From NCBI GenBank assembly GCA_900759385.1, contig CAAEUZ010000115.1, positions 1-17,977 of the forward strand: DNA of 17,977 bases, read 5' to 3'. Made by a program: the position numbers and the translations under genes. A model generated the notes under the pieces. That model saw only the letters and a list, made by a program, of their open reading frames with translations, was not told the origin of the DNA and made no database searches. Positions 1-7,125 of the stretch are shown here, piece by piece (the first letter of the stretch is position 1; each line of letters opens with the position of its first letter). The DNA is from an uncultured Oscillospiraceae bacterium (lineage in GTDB: Bacteria > Bacillota > Clostridia > Oscillospirales > Oscillospiraceae).

Positions 1-859
1 CCGCCTCCGGCAGCGGCGCCAGCTCCAGCTCGCAGGCCGTGAAGGTCTCCGCGCCCAGCGCGCGCAGCTCCCCCGCCAGCTTTTCGTTCATGCGGCGCGT
101 GCCGGTGAGGCCCACCAGGACCCCGTCCAGGGGCAGCGAATACCCAGGGCGCAGCTCCAGCGCCGCCGCCGCGCCTATGACTATGACGGCCGGAGGCTCG
201 GCCCCTGCGGCCCGGGCGGCAATGTCGGCCAGCGTACCGCGGATGCAGTAGTGCTGCGGCGCGCCGCCGCCGGACACCACGGCGCAGGGCGTCTCCGGGG
301 CCCGCCCGGCCTCCACCAGGCTCTGAGCTATCTGCGCGAGCCGGCCCAGCCCCATGAGCACCACCAGCGTGCCAGGGAAACCCGCCATGGCGGCAAAATA
401 CCCGGGCAGGCCGTCATCATCCCCCGTGTGCGCCGTGACCACGGCGAAGCCGCGGCTGACGCCGCGGTGCGTGACCGGTATCCCGGCCATGGCGGGCACG
501 GCGATGGCGCTCGTGACGCCGGGTATCTCCTCACAGGGCACCCCGGCGGCCATCAGGGCGAGCATCTCCTCGCCGCCGCGGCCGAAGACATAGGGGTCGC
601 CGCCCTTGAGGCGCACCACGCGCCTGCCCTCCCGGGCCAGCTGTATGAGCCGGGCGCAGATCTCCTCCTGACCGGCGGAGTGACGCCCGGCGCGCTTGCC
701 CATGCAGACATGCTCCGCCTCCGGCGCGAGCAGCAGCGTCTCCGGCGGTATCAGGTCGTCGTACACCACGGCGTCGCACTGCCTGAGCCGCTCCACGCCC
801 AGCTGCGTTATCAGGCCCGCGCCGCAGCCAGCGCCGACCAGGCTGACCAGCCCCTTCAC
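1..859 (-). CDS. cobA-hemD: CobA-HemD fusion: uroporphyrinogen-III C-methyltransferase / uroporphyrinogen-III synthase (C-terminus off window)
   Basis: The first domain methylates uroporphyrinogen III twice with S-adenosylmethionine to give precorrin-2. The second domain would cyclise hydroxymethylbilane to uroporphyrinogen III, so the fusion makes and then uses its own substrate. The 286 visible codons start with GTG at 859. CobA motifs are clear: VSLVGAGCGAGLIT near the N-terminus, MGKRAGRHSAGQEEI, RLKGGDPYVFGRGGEE, and VTSAIAVPAMAGIPVTHR. The N-terminal loop is about one residue shorter than the usual GAGPGDPxLLT, with Cys in place of Pro. From about residue 240 the chain restarts as a HemD N-terminus (VLVGLTGTRRMNEKLAG, then LRALGAETF), and only about 40 residues are visible before the edge. 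The GTG overlaps the preceding gene's TGA by four bases (GTGA), indicating translational coupling. CobA-HemD fusions are common in Firmicutes. Confidence 0.93.
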   Translation of the reverse strand, partial: MKGLVSLVGAGCGAGLITQLGVERLRQCDAVVYDDLIPPETLLLAPEAEHVCMGKRAGRHSAGQEEICARLIQLAREGRRVVRLKGGDPYVFGRGGEEMLALMAAGVPCEEIPGVTSAIAVPAMAGIPVTHRGVSRGFAVVTAHTGDDDGLPGYFAAMAGFPGTLVVLMGLGRLAQIAQSLVEAGRAPETPCAVVSGGGAPQHYCIRGTLADIAARAAGAEPPAVIVIGAAAALELRPGYSLPLDGVLVGLTGTRRMNEKLAGELRALGAETFTACELELAPLPEA

Positions 860-1479
860 AGCTCTTCCCGCCCCAGCTCGGGCACGATGGAGAGCACCGT
901 CTCTTCGTCCGGCTCTCCGCCGGCATCGAGGCAGGCGGCAAACAGGAAGGCGAATATCCGCGACCGGCGCCGCTGTTCGGGCACCACCTCTATGACGCGC
1001 GGCCTCACCGCGGCCATGAAGTCCAGGATCTCCTCCAGCCCGTCCGGCAGGCTGTCGGCAAAGCTGTCGCGGAAATAGGCCGCGGCCGTGGGGCTGGCCC
1101 CGCCGGTGCAGAACCCGGCGCTGAGCCGCCCGCGCAGGGCGAGGGCCGGAAAGATGAACGAGCAGTTCTCCGGATCGTCCACGCAGTTGAAGGGTATGCC
1201 CCGCTCGCGGCAGAGCCCCGCCACATGGGCGTTGAGCGCCCGGTCGTCCGTGGCGGCGATGACCATGCCGCGCCCGGCGACGTCCCCGTCCTCAAAGGGC
1301 CTGAAGAGGAGCTTCACACCCTTGAGCGAGATAAACTGCGGCGAAAACTGCCCGGCCACGGCCGTCACCTCAGCGCCGTACTCAAGCAGCTTTTCGCACT
1401 TGCGCAGCGCCACGTTCCCGCCGCCTATCACGAGGACGTTCTGACCGGAAAGTTCTACAAACATGGGAAACAGGGCCAT
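856..1479 (-). CDS. Siroheme synthase N-terminal type: precorrin-2 dehydrogenase / sirohydrochlorin ferrochelatase
   Basis: This 207-residue protein corresponds to the N-terminal half of CysG (Met8/SirC family). It oxidises precorrin-2 to sirohydrochlorin using NAD and may also insert iron to give siroheme. Visible are the Rossmann nucleotide motif VIGGGNVALRK (about residues 17-27), the VDDPENCSFIFPA block (about 100-112) and the FCTGGASPTAA block (about 123-133), all in family order and at the usual length for a stand-alone protein. The ATG at 1479 follows the ATPase stop by ten bases, with a GAGGTG ribosome site lying across that stop. The stop overlaps the CobA-HemD GTG by four bases. It cannot be told from sequence whether the protein is a dehydrogenase only or bifunctional. 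Its placement beside CobA-HemD supports a siroheme rather than a cobalamin end product. Confidence 0.93.
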   Translation of the reverse strand: MALFPMFVELSGQNVLVIGGGNVALRKCEKLLEYGAEVTAVAGQFSPQFISLKGVKLLFRPFEDGDVAGRGMVIAATDDRALNAHVAGLCRERGIPFNCVDDPENCSFIFPALALRGRLSAGFCTGGASPTAAAYFRDSFADSLPDGLEEILDFMAAVRPRVIEVVPEQRRRSRIFAFLFAACLDAGGEPDEETVLSIVPELGREEL

Positions 1480-1489
1480 AATTCACACC

Positions 1490-2245
1490 TCATACATAGT
1501 AATATTGCCATCCGTCCGGCGTCATGACGCGCCGGACATCCACGCCGAAGGCCTCCTTCAGCGCCCCGGATGCATACACCTCATCCGCCGTGCCGGAACA
1601 GATTACCGCGCCGGAGCACATCACCGCCAGCTCGTCCGCGCACCTGAGCGCGAGGCAGAGGTCGTGCAGCACCAGCACGGCGGCGCGCCCCCCGGCTGCG
1701 AGCGTGCGGGCCGTATCCATGACGGCCAGCTGGTGGCCGATGTCCAGGAACGCCGTGGGCTCGTCCATGAGCACGCTGCCCGTTTCCTGGGCGAGCGCCA
1801 TGGCCAGATAGGCCCGCTGCCGCTGTCCGCCGGACAGCTCCGTCATGCTGCGGGACGCTATGTCCAGCGCGTCCGCGCGCTCGAGCGCCCGCTCGGCGGC
1901 GGCGTAATCAGCGCCGGAGTAGCGGCGCGGCCAGGTGAGGTAGGGGAAGCGCCCGTGCAGCACCATACGGCGCACGCTTATGCTCGGCGCGCCTCGGTCC
2001 TGCGGCATGTAGGCCGCGCGCTGCGCTATCTCTCGCCGGGTGAGCGCGCCCAGCTCGTCGCCGTCTATGTAGACCTCGCCGCCCGTACGGGGGATTATGC
2101 CCAGCGCCGCCTTGAGCAGCGTGCTCTTGCCGCAGCCGTTGGGGCCGCAGAGGACGCTTACCTTCCCGGCCTCGAACCGCAGGCTGACGCCCCTGAGCAC
2201 ATCCTCGCCGTGGTAGCCCGCCCACAGGTTTCTCAGCTCTATCAC
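1490..2245 (-). CDS. FecE/FhuC/BtuD-type ABC transporter ATP-binding protein
   Basis: Cytoplasmic ATPase of a type II ABC importer for iron-siderophore, heme or corrinoid ligands, 251 residues. Walker A is GPNGCGKST (residues 34-42). The Q-loop is MPQD (about 80-83), the signature is LSGGQ (137-141), Walker B is SVLMDEP with D161/E162, and the switch histidine is in VLVLHDL (H194). Arrangement and length fit the FepC/BtuD group. The start is taken as GTG at 2245 (reads as MIELRNLWAG), which overlaps the permease TGA by four bases. The open frame continues far upstream, but only as a frame-shifted shadow of the permease. The last codons carry the ribosome site of the next gene. The substrate cannot be assigned from this subunit. 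Confidence 0.93.
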   Translation of the reverse strand: MIELRNLWAGYHGEDVLRGVSLRFEAGKVSVLCGPNGCGKSTLLKAALGIIPRTGGEVYIDGDELGALTRREIAQRAAYMPQDRGAPSISVRRMVLHGRFPYLTWPRRYSGADYAAAERALERADALDIASRSMTELSGGQRQRAYLAMALAQETGSVLMDEPTAFLDIGHQLAVMDTARTLAAGGRAAVLVLHDLCLALRCADELAVMCSGAVICSGTADEVYASGALKEAFGVDVRRVMTPDGWQYYYV

Positions 2246-3255
2246 GCCGTACGCCCCTTTCTCTGTCTCAGCAGCAGCCAGATGAAAAACGGCCCGCCGA
2301 TAAAGGCCAGGGTGATGCCCACGGGCAGCTCGTAGGGCGCAAAGAGCGTGCGCGAGGCCGTGTCGCAGACCAGCAGCAGCGACGCGCCGCCCAGGGCGCT
2401 GGCAGGCAGGAGACAGCGCGCCTCGTCCAGTGTAAAGCGCCGGATTATATGCGGCGTCACCAGCCCGACAAAGCCCAGCAGTCCCGCGAAGCTGACCGCC
2501 GCCCCGGCCAGCGCCGCCGCTACGGCCAGCAGTATTATGCGCATCCTGCCGGCGTTCAGGCCCAGGCTCTGCGCCGTATCGCCGCCCAGCATGAGCACGT
2601 CCAGCTCGTTGGTGAGGGAAAAGGCCGCGATCAGCGCCACCGCCGTCACGGCGGCCGGCGCGGCCAGGCGGCCCATCGTCAGGTTCTCCAGTGAGCCGAT
2701 GCGGAAGTCCGAGTAGGCGTTGAGCGCGTCCGGCGCGAAGGTCACCACCGCGTCCACGCCTGCGGCCAGCACGTTGGAAATGGCCACGCCCGCCAGCACC
2801 AGGGTTATCCTGGCCGCGCCGGTGCGCTCGGCAATGAACAAAACCAGCAGCGCGGCGGCCATGGCGCCGATGAAGGCGGCGACAGGCACCAGGGCCTGGG
2901 CCGTGGGCGCCACGGCGCAGCAGAGCGCCGCCGCCAGCCCCGCGCCGGAGTTCACGCCTATGGTGCTCGGCGCGGCCAGGGGATTGGCCAGCACGCTCTG
3001 CGTCAGCGCTCCGCTGACGGCGAGGGCCGCCCCCGCCAGTATGCAGCCGCACACGCGCGGCAGGCGGGCGTAGAGCACTATGCGCGCGTTCACGGAGCCG
3101 TCGTCCCCGCCGAAGAGCGCGGCGACCACGTCCCACGGCGCGACGAAAACCGGCCCCAGGGCCAGGCTGAGCAGGGCGGCCAGCAGCGTTATGGCGCCCA
3201 GCGCGGCAAAGAGCCGCCCGGGCTTATGGGTAGAGGATGTCTGCGAGTTTTTCAT
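2242..3255 (-). CDS. FecCD-family ABC transporter permease
   Basis: Integral membrane subunit of the importer, 337 residues, the standard length for FecCD/BtuC permeases (about ten helices). It has a hydrophobic first helix at residues 14-35, an ATKLW-free but otherwise typical core with the CGCILAGAALAVSGALTQ segment (about residues 50-67), the Leu/Ala-rich run, and the diagnostic GLLGFVGLVTPHIIRRF block near residue 265, which contacts the ATPase. The chosen ATG at 3255 has a strong GGGGGGAGG ribosome site and lies inside the end of the lipoprotein gene, a 32-base overlap. The stop overlaps the ATPase start by four bases. The family carries iron siderophores, heme, cobalamin or other metal complexes, and nothing here separates these. 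Confidence 0.93.
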   Translation of the reverse strand: MKNSQTSSTHKPGRLFAALGAITLLAALLSLALGPVFVAPWDVVAALFGGDDGSVNARIVLYARLPRVCGCILAGAALAVSGALTQSVLANPLAAPSTIGVNSGAGLAAALCCAVAPTAQALVPVAAFIGAMAAALLVLFIAERTGAARITLVLAGVAISNVLAAGVDAVVTFAPDALNAYSDFRIGSLENLTMGRLAAPAAVTAVALIAAFSLTNELDVLMLGGDTAQSLGLNAGRMRIILLAVAAALAGAAVSFAGLLGFVGLVTPHIIRRFTLDEARCLLPASALGGASLLLVCDTASRTLFAPYELPVGITLAFIGGPFFIWLLLRQRKGRTA

Positions 3256-4159
3256 AGGCCTCCCCCCAGCGTGCGTTGGGCTTGAGATTGTAGAGCTCGT
3301 GCTCGAGCGTGTAGAACCGGCCCTCGCGCACGGCCTGCAGCCCGCTCCAGGCGGGGTTGGCGAGCAGCGTACCCTCCAGCGTCTCCATCGCGTCCGTGGG
3401 GTCGCTGCCCTGCAGCACGGCGAAGATATAGTCCGGCTCCGCGGCGATTATCGCCTCCAGGCTGAGGTTTTCCAGCAGCGAGGTGTCCGAGTCCGCCACG
3501 TTCACGCAGCCCAGGTCCGCCAGCATCTCTCCGAGCACGTTGTCCGTGCTGCCCTTGACCTTGCAGCTCACGCCCGTGGCGCGTATGACCAGCACGCTCG
3601 GCGCGCTGCCGTCCGCGCGGGCCACGGCAGCGTCGATTTCGGCCTTCACATCCAGGCCGTAGCGCTCGTAATTCTCCCGCAGCCCGGTGAGCTCCGTGCA
3701 GATTTCCAGCATGTTCAGGTAGTCCTCAAACCCCTGTACGTCAAAGTAGGCGACCGTTATGCCGGCGGACTCCAGCACCTCCTCGAGCTCGAGGTTGGAC
3801 GCCGTGTTCACGCTGGCAAGGACCAGGTCCGGCCGGGCGGCGAGCAGGGTCTCCAGCGAGGGCGACTTGATCGCGCCGAGGTTGGCGACTTCCTCCCCGA
3901 GGCTCAGGTCAAAGCTCGTCCACGCGTCGTCCGCCGCGGCGACAAGCGTATCGCGCCCTCCCGCGAGGCACCAGACGTCGGCAAACGAACCGATGAGCGC
4001 CGCGACGCGCTGCGGCGCTTCGTTGACCGTCACGCTGCGGCCGAGGTCGTCGGTGAACCCGAAAGCCGCGTCCGTGTCCGCGTCCTGCGCCGCCGGGCCG
4101 CAGGCGGCCAAGGTGAGGGCTAGTATTATGGCTGCTGTTATTGCGGTGATTCTTCTCAT
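3224..4159 (-). CDS. ABC transporter substrate-binding lipoprotein (FecB/BtuF-like)
   Basis: Extracytoplasmic ligand-binding component of the adjacent importer, 311 residues. The N-terminus MRRITAITAAIILALTLAAC is a lipoprotein signal with lipobox LAAC and lipidated C20. The mature chain begins with the family-typical FTDDLGRSVTV and PQRVAAL segments, has LLAARPDLVLAS in the first lobe, and ends with LYNLKPNARWGEAYEKLADILYP, a closing motif common in clostridial FecB/BtuF-like proteins. The ATG at 4159 is chosen because it gives a compact signal peptide. The frame stays open upstream, including an ATG at 4210, but that segment reads through a hairpin-rich repeat and would give a poor signal sequence. 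No clear ribosome site precedes 4159, and a terminator-like hairpin with a T-tract ends three bases before it. The ligand is unknown. Confidence 0.9.
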   Translation of the reverse strand: MRRITAITAAIILALTLAACGPAAQDADTDAAFGFTDDLGRSVTVNEAPQRVAALIGSFADVWCLAGGRDTLVAAADDAWTSFDLSLGEEVANLGAIKSPSLETLLAARPDLVLASVNTASNLELEEVLESAGITVAYFDVQGFEDYLNMLEICTELTGLRENYERYGLDVKAEIDAAVARADGSAPSVLVIRATGVSCKVKGSTDNVLGEMLADLGCVNVADSDTSLLENLSLEAIIAAEPDYIFAVLQGSDPTDAMETLEGTLLANPAWSGLQAVREGRFYTLEHELYNLKPNARWGEAYEKLADILYP

Positions 4160-4310
4160 AGTAAAAAGAAAAGGGGCGAAATTTTGCCCCCAAAAGGATA
4201 AAGTTTTCATCCGCCTTTTGAAAAAGGCGGCGAGCGAAATTCCCCTGCTGTAAAGGAAGATCGGGCAGGGGTTCGGAGGGAACCCTGTCGAGGGGTTCCC
4301 CCCGGGCACA
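4160..4310 (-). repeat. Hairpin-rich intergenic repeat region
   Basis: This gene-free stretch lies between the reductase and the importer lipoprotein. It contains four inverted repeats: GGGAACCC/GGGTTCCC (4278-4285 and 4293-4300), CCCCTGC/GCAGGGG (4242-4248 and 4265-4271), CCGCCTTT/AAAGGCGG (within 4211-4230), and GGGGC/GCCCC around an AAATTT core (4173-4190). On the minus strand the last one is followed by a T-rich tract (4161-4172). The CCGCCTTT..AAAGGCGG stem with a neighbouring GAAATTC/GAATTTC run recurs upstream of mnmE at 17787-17816. I see no cobalamin-riboswitch B12 box. Confidence 0.75.
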
Positions 4311-5258
4311 TCAGCAGCTCGCGCCGCCGGTGGTGTGCTTTGGCTCGGCCAGGATCTGCTCCTTGCGCGCGAGCACCTCGTCGCCGAGGAGCATCCCGAT
4401 GAACTTGTCCACGCCGACGCGGTCAACGGTGCGGCCAAAGCGCTCGCCGGTCACGCCCTGCTCGCGGAAGAGCAGTATGGCCTTCTCGATGAGGTCGTGG
4501 ACTTCTTTCTCGCTGAACACGCCGGGGACGCGGGTGCCGAGGCGCTGGGTCTTGCCCCAGATGCCGCCGATGTACACCGCGTAGCCGCGTTCTTTTTCAT
4601 GCACGGCGCCGAAGTGGCAGGCGGGGATGCACTTGCCGCAGTTGGTGCACTTGTCCCAGTCGATGACCAGCTTGCCGTCGGCGCCCCTTGAACAGGCCTT
4701 GACGGGGCACTTGTCTATGCAGGCGCACTTGCCGCAAGCTTTGCACTCGTCGGCGTGGAATTCGGGCACGCTCTGGCCGTAGCAACCGAAGTCGTGCAGA
4801 GCGGGCTTCACGCAGTTGTTGGGACATCCGCCGACGGCGATCTTGAACTTGTGCGGCAGCTTGACGCTGTGCCAGCCGAGATAGAACTCGTTGAAGAGCT
4901 CGTCGGCGAACTTCTGCGTGTCCTGCAGGCCGTGCACGCAGACGCTGCCCTTGCAGGGCACGATGGGCCGCACCACGCTGCCGGTGCCGCCGGTCACCAG
5001 ACCCACGGCCTCGACCGCCGCCGCCAGCGGCTCTATGTTCTCATAGGTGACGCCCTGGATCTCCACTGTCAGACGTACTGTCATGGCTATCTTGCCGCTG
5101 CCGTATTTCTCGGCGGCGTCGCTGAGCGCGCGCAGCTGCTCAGCCGTGAACACACCGTTGCTGCTCACTACGCGGACTACAAAATGCTCCCCGTCGTTCG
5201 ACAGGATGATACCCCGTCCCTTGAGAGCCTTCTTCTCTTCTTCGCTGATTTTAAGCAT
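4311..5258 (-). CDS. Siroheme-dependent sulfite/nitrite reductase with ferredoxin domain (AsrC-like)
   Basis: A 315-residue cytoplasmic reductase of the siroheme/[4Fe-4S] family, probably reducing sulfite (or nitrite) by six electrons. The order is: a nitrite/sulfite reductase half-domain (about 1-90) with TVRLTVEIQGV; siroheme-cluster cysteines C102 and C107, then C145 and C149 in VGGCPNNC; then two ferredoxin motifs. Motif one has C172, C175, C178 and C184, with the last spacing longer than usual and an extra C180. Motif two is C204, C207, C210 and C214. Length and order resemble AsrC and other small clostridial sulfite reductases, but no AsrA or AsrB partner is in the window, so its electron donor is unknown. 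The ATG at 5258 has a GGAGGGA ribosome site. The siroheme genes downstream would supply its cofactor. Sulfite versus nitrite cannot be decided from sequence. Confidence 0.88.
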   Translation of the reverse strand: MLKISEEEKKALKGRGIILSNDGEHFVVRVVSSNGVFTAEQLRALSDAAEKYGSGKIAMTVRLTVEIQGVTYENIEPLAAAVEAVGLVTGGTGSVVRPIVPCKGSVCVHGLQDTQKFADELFNEFYLGWHSVKLPHKFKIAVGGCPNNCVKPALHDFGCYGQSVPEFHADECKACGKCACIDKCPVKACSRGADGKLVIDWDKCTNCGKCIPACHFGAVHEKERGYAVYIGGIWGKTQRLGTRVPGVFSEKEVHDLIEKAILLFREQGVTGERFGRTVDRVGVDKFIGMLLGDEVLARKEQILAEPKHTTGGASC

Positions 5259-5304
5259 AATCTCCCTCCGTTTTGCTTAAATTGATCTGCTGCTCCTACA
5301 GGCT

Positions 5305-5333
5305 ATTGTACCTCTTTTGCACCCTTCGGGCAA
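5305..5333 (-). promoter_or_regulatory. Predicted sigma-A-type promoter of the reductase gene
   Basis: On the minus strand TTGCCC (5328-5333) and TACAAT (5305-5310) are separated by 17 bases, about 45 bases upstream of the reductase ATG. It begins only 14 bases after the metallophosphoesterase stop, so the reductase can be transcribed independently of the LysR/phosphoesterase pair. A 5-bp inverted repeat (GGGCA/TGCCC, 5328-5346) covers the -35 box and could be an operator or a weak terminator. Confidence 0.6.
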
Positions 5334-5346
5334 GTATGAAATGCCC

Positions 5347-6183
5347 TTATCTGTGCAGCACGGCTATCACGAGCTCGGGGCGGTTGTTCACCCGCAGGGG
5401 GATGAGGCTGTTGCCGAGGCCGCGGGAGACTATCATATCCGTCTCCCCGACGGTGTAGAGGCCGGAGTCATACTCCGGCAGGAAGCCCTGGCCGGGCGCG
5501 TACAGCGCGCCTATGAACGGCAGTCGCACCTGGCCGCCGTGGGCGTGGCCGCTCAGAACCAGGTCCGCGCCGTATGCGGCATAGGTCTCTATCAGTTCCG
5601 GCCGGTGCGCCAGCAGCACGGAGTACACATCCGCGTCCAGCAGCCCCTCCAGCTCCGACGATGCGCGCGCCGACGCCTCGCCTCCCGTCCTGATGAAGGC
5701 CGGGTCGTCTATGCCGGCGAGCTGGATGCTCCCGCCGCCGCGCTCTATGTACACTGCACTGTTGCGCAGCACCTGCGCCCCGGCGGCCGCGAGCCGCGGC
5801 TCTATGTCCTCAAAATCCAGCCGGGACTCGTGGTTGCCCGTAACGTAGTACACCGGCGCTGTCTCCGCCGCCGACGCTATGAAGGCGACGGCTGCGTCCA
5901 CATCCGTGTGGCGTGAATCTATCAGGTCGCCCGTGACGGCGATGATGTCCGGCTCCGCCTCCCGCAGCAGGGTGAGCAGCTTTTCGTTCCCTTCGCCGAA
6001 GACGGCGTTGTGCAGGTCGGAGATGTGCGCGATGCGGAAGTCGTCGAACTCCTCCGGCAGGTCCTCCCCCGCCTGGACGTCGATCACCGTGGTGGTCAGG
6101 GCCGTATTGGCCCACAGGCACCAGACCAGCAGGGCCGCGCACAGCAGCAGGATCACAATCAGTACAATCACTTTTTTCTTCAC
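5347..6183 (-). CDS. Membrane-anchored metallophosphoesterase (YkuE/YaeI-like)
   Basis: A 278-residue calcineurin-like phosphoesterase with one N-terminal membrane helix (about residues 5-25, after VKKK), so the catalytic domain probably faces outside. The dimetal motifs are all present in order: HISDLH (D56, H58), GDLIDSRH (D86), GNHE (N117, H118), LLAHRP, and GHAHGGQ, followed by the typical PFIGALYAPGQGF. This is the pattern of YkuE/YaeI-type enzymes, some of which act on phospholipid or lipid-A-related phosphates; the substrate here is unknown. The start is GTG at 6183, four bases after the LysR stop. Its GGAGG ribosome site overlaps the end of the LysR frame, so the two are cotranslated. 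An upstream extension of the frame lies within lysR and has no ribosome site. Confidence 0.93.
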   Translation of the reverse strand: MKKKVIVLIVILLLCAALLVWCLWANTALTTTVIDVQAGEDLPEEFDDFRIAHISDLHNAVFGEGNEKLLTLLREAEPDIIAVTGDLIDSRHTDVDAAVAFIASAAETAPVYYVTGNHESRLDFEDIEPRLAAAGAQVLRNSAVYIERGGGSIQLAGIDDPAFIRTGGEASARASSELEGLLDADVYSVLLAHRPELIETYAAYGADLVLSGHAHGGQVRLPFIGALYAPGQGFLPEYDSGLYTVGETDMIVSRGLGNSLIPLRVNNRPELVIAVLHR

Positions 6184-6187
6184 CGCC

Positions 6188-7045
6188 TTACCTCCGGTCC
6201 TCGGAGCCGATATATTTGAGCGCCTCCGCCAGGCGGGCCCGGCTCTCCTTTTTATAGGCCACATAGTAGTGCACGCTCGCTCCGGGATCCGTTATCGGTA
6301 TGGTGACGCGCCCCTCGGCGGCGCCGTATCGCCGCTCGGCCCGGTCCGTATTGAAGGCGGGCAGGCTGCTCGCGCGCAGGAGCTCGCCAAAGGCGTAGCT
6401 CTCGCGCTGGACGATGAAATGCGTATCCGGCATGGCCTTGAGGACGTCCGTCCAGAAGCCCAGGTCCGGACGCAGCAGCATGGTCTCGCCGTTGAGGTCG
6501 GCCAGGCTCAGCTCCCTGGCCCCGGCCAGGGGGTGGTTTATAGGCAGGTGGAAGCAGAGCTGCTCGCCCCCGAAGCCGAGGTATTCAACGCCGGGCAGCT
6601 CCGGCGGCTCCGTCATCACCACGAGGGTATATGTCCCGCTCAGCAGGCCGGTCCTGAGCTCCTCCGCATCGTCCAGCAGCGCTGTCGAGATGAGCATGCC
6701 GCGGTAAAGCTCGCTGATGGCGGCGGCCAGCTCCCACAGCGGGGCCGGGGCTATGGAGCCCACGGCTATCGTCTTCCGGCTCCGGTCCAGCTGGCGCACG
6801 CGCTCTACCAGCGCCCCGGCCTCGCTCAGCAGCGTCTCCGCCAGCTCCGCCGCCAGACGGCCGTTCTCGTTGAGCTCCATGCGATTTTTGCTGCGGGTAA
6901 AGAGCTCGACGCCTATTTCATCTTCCAGCTTCCTCATACTGCGGCTGAGCGCCGGCTGGGAGATCAGCAGCTTTTCGGACGCTGCGACAAGTGTGCCCTC
7001 ACGCGCAAACGCGGCCAGCTTTTCCAGGTCGTAGAGTTCAAGCAT
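6188..7045 (-). CDS. LysR-family transcriptional regulator
   Basis: A 285-residue regulator. The N-terminal winged helix-turn-helix is standard: LEKLAAFAREGTLVAASEKL, then ISQPALSRSMRKLEDEIGVELF, then the TRSKNRMELNENG wing (about residues 7-62). The remainder is the two-lobed effector domain, where AVGSIAPAPLWEL is the typical start of the first lobe. The ATG at 7045 (MLELYDLEKL) has an AAAGGAGG ribosome site; 18 upstream in-frame codons overlap the promoter and are excluded. It is transcribed divergently from the EFR1/aldo-keto reductase operon, with a LysR-type dyad in the shared region, so that operon is the likely target. The effector is unknown. The phosphoesterase follows in the same transcript. 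Confidence 0.95.
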   Translation of the reverse strand: MLELYDLEKLAAFAREGTLVAASEKLLISQPALSRSMRKLEDEIGVELFTRSKNRMELNENGRLAAELAETLLSEAGALVERVRQLDRSRKTIAVGSIAPAPLWELAAAISELYRGMLISTALLDDAEELRTGLLSGTYTLVVMTEPPELPGVEYLGFGGEQLCFHLPINHPLAGARELSLADLNGETMLLRPDLGFWTDVLKAMPDTHFIVQRESYAFGELLRASSLPAFNTDRAERRYGAAEGRVTIPITDPGASVHYYVAYKKESRARLAEALKYIGSEDRR

Positions 7046-7066
7046 ATGTGCGCCTCCTTTGCAGGC

Positions 7067-7095
7067 ATTATACAATACGGCACGTCCGTGTGCAA
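7067..7095 (-). promoter_or_regulatory. Predicted promoter of the lysR-type gene
   Basis: On the minus strand a perfect -10 TATAAT (7067-7072) lies 17 bases from a weaker -35 TTGCAC (7090-7095). It is about 20 bases upstream of the LysR start codon, so the untranslated leader would be short. Confidence 0.65.
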
Positions 7096-7125
7096 GCATA
7101 TCTATAACCTGGATGCATACTGACT

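Noticed and set aside
251..1078. A 275-codon plus-strand frame
   Set aside because: It lies antisense to CobA-HemD and the precorrin-2 dehydrogenase, has no ribosome site, and its translation is low-complexity Ala/Arg/His typical of an antisense shadow in high-GC DNA.
2246..3136. Upstream extension of the ATPase frame (548 codons in total)
   Set aside because: The extension is an Arg/Gly-rich +1 reading of the permease gene; the GTG at 2245 overlapping the permease stop gives a normal-length ATPase.
4160..4310. Cobalamin riboswitch upstream of the importer
   Set aside because: No B12-box or recognisable conserved core is present and the stretch is only about 150 bases of simple hairpins.
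4160..4438. N-terminal extension of the binding lipoprotein, including an ATG at 4210
   Set aside because: It reads through the hairpin repeat and antisense to the end of the reductase gene; a start at 4159 yields a clean lipoprotein signal.
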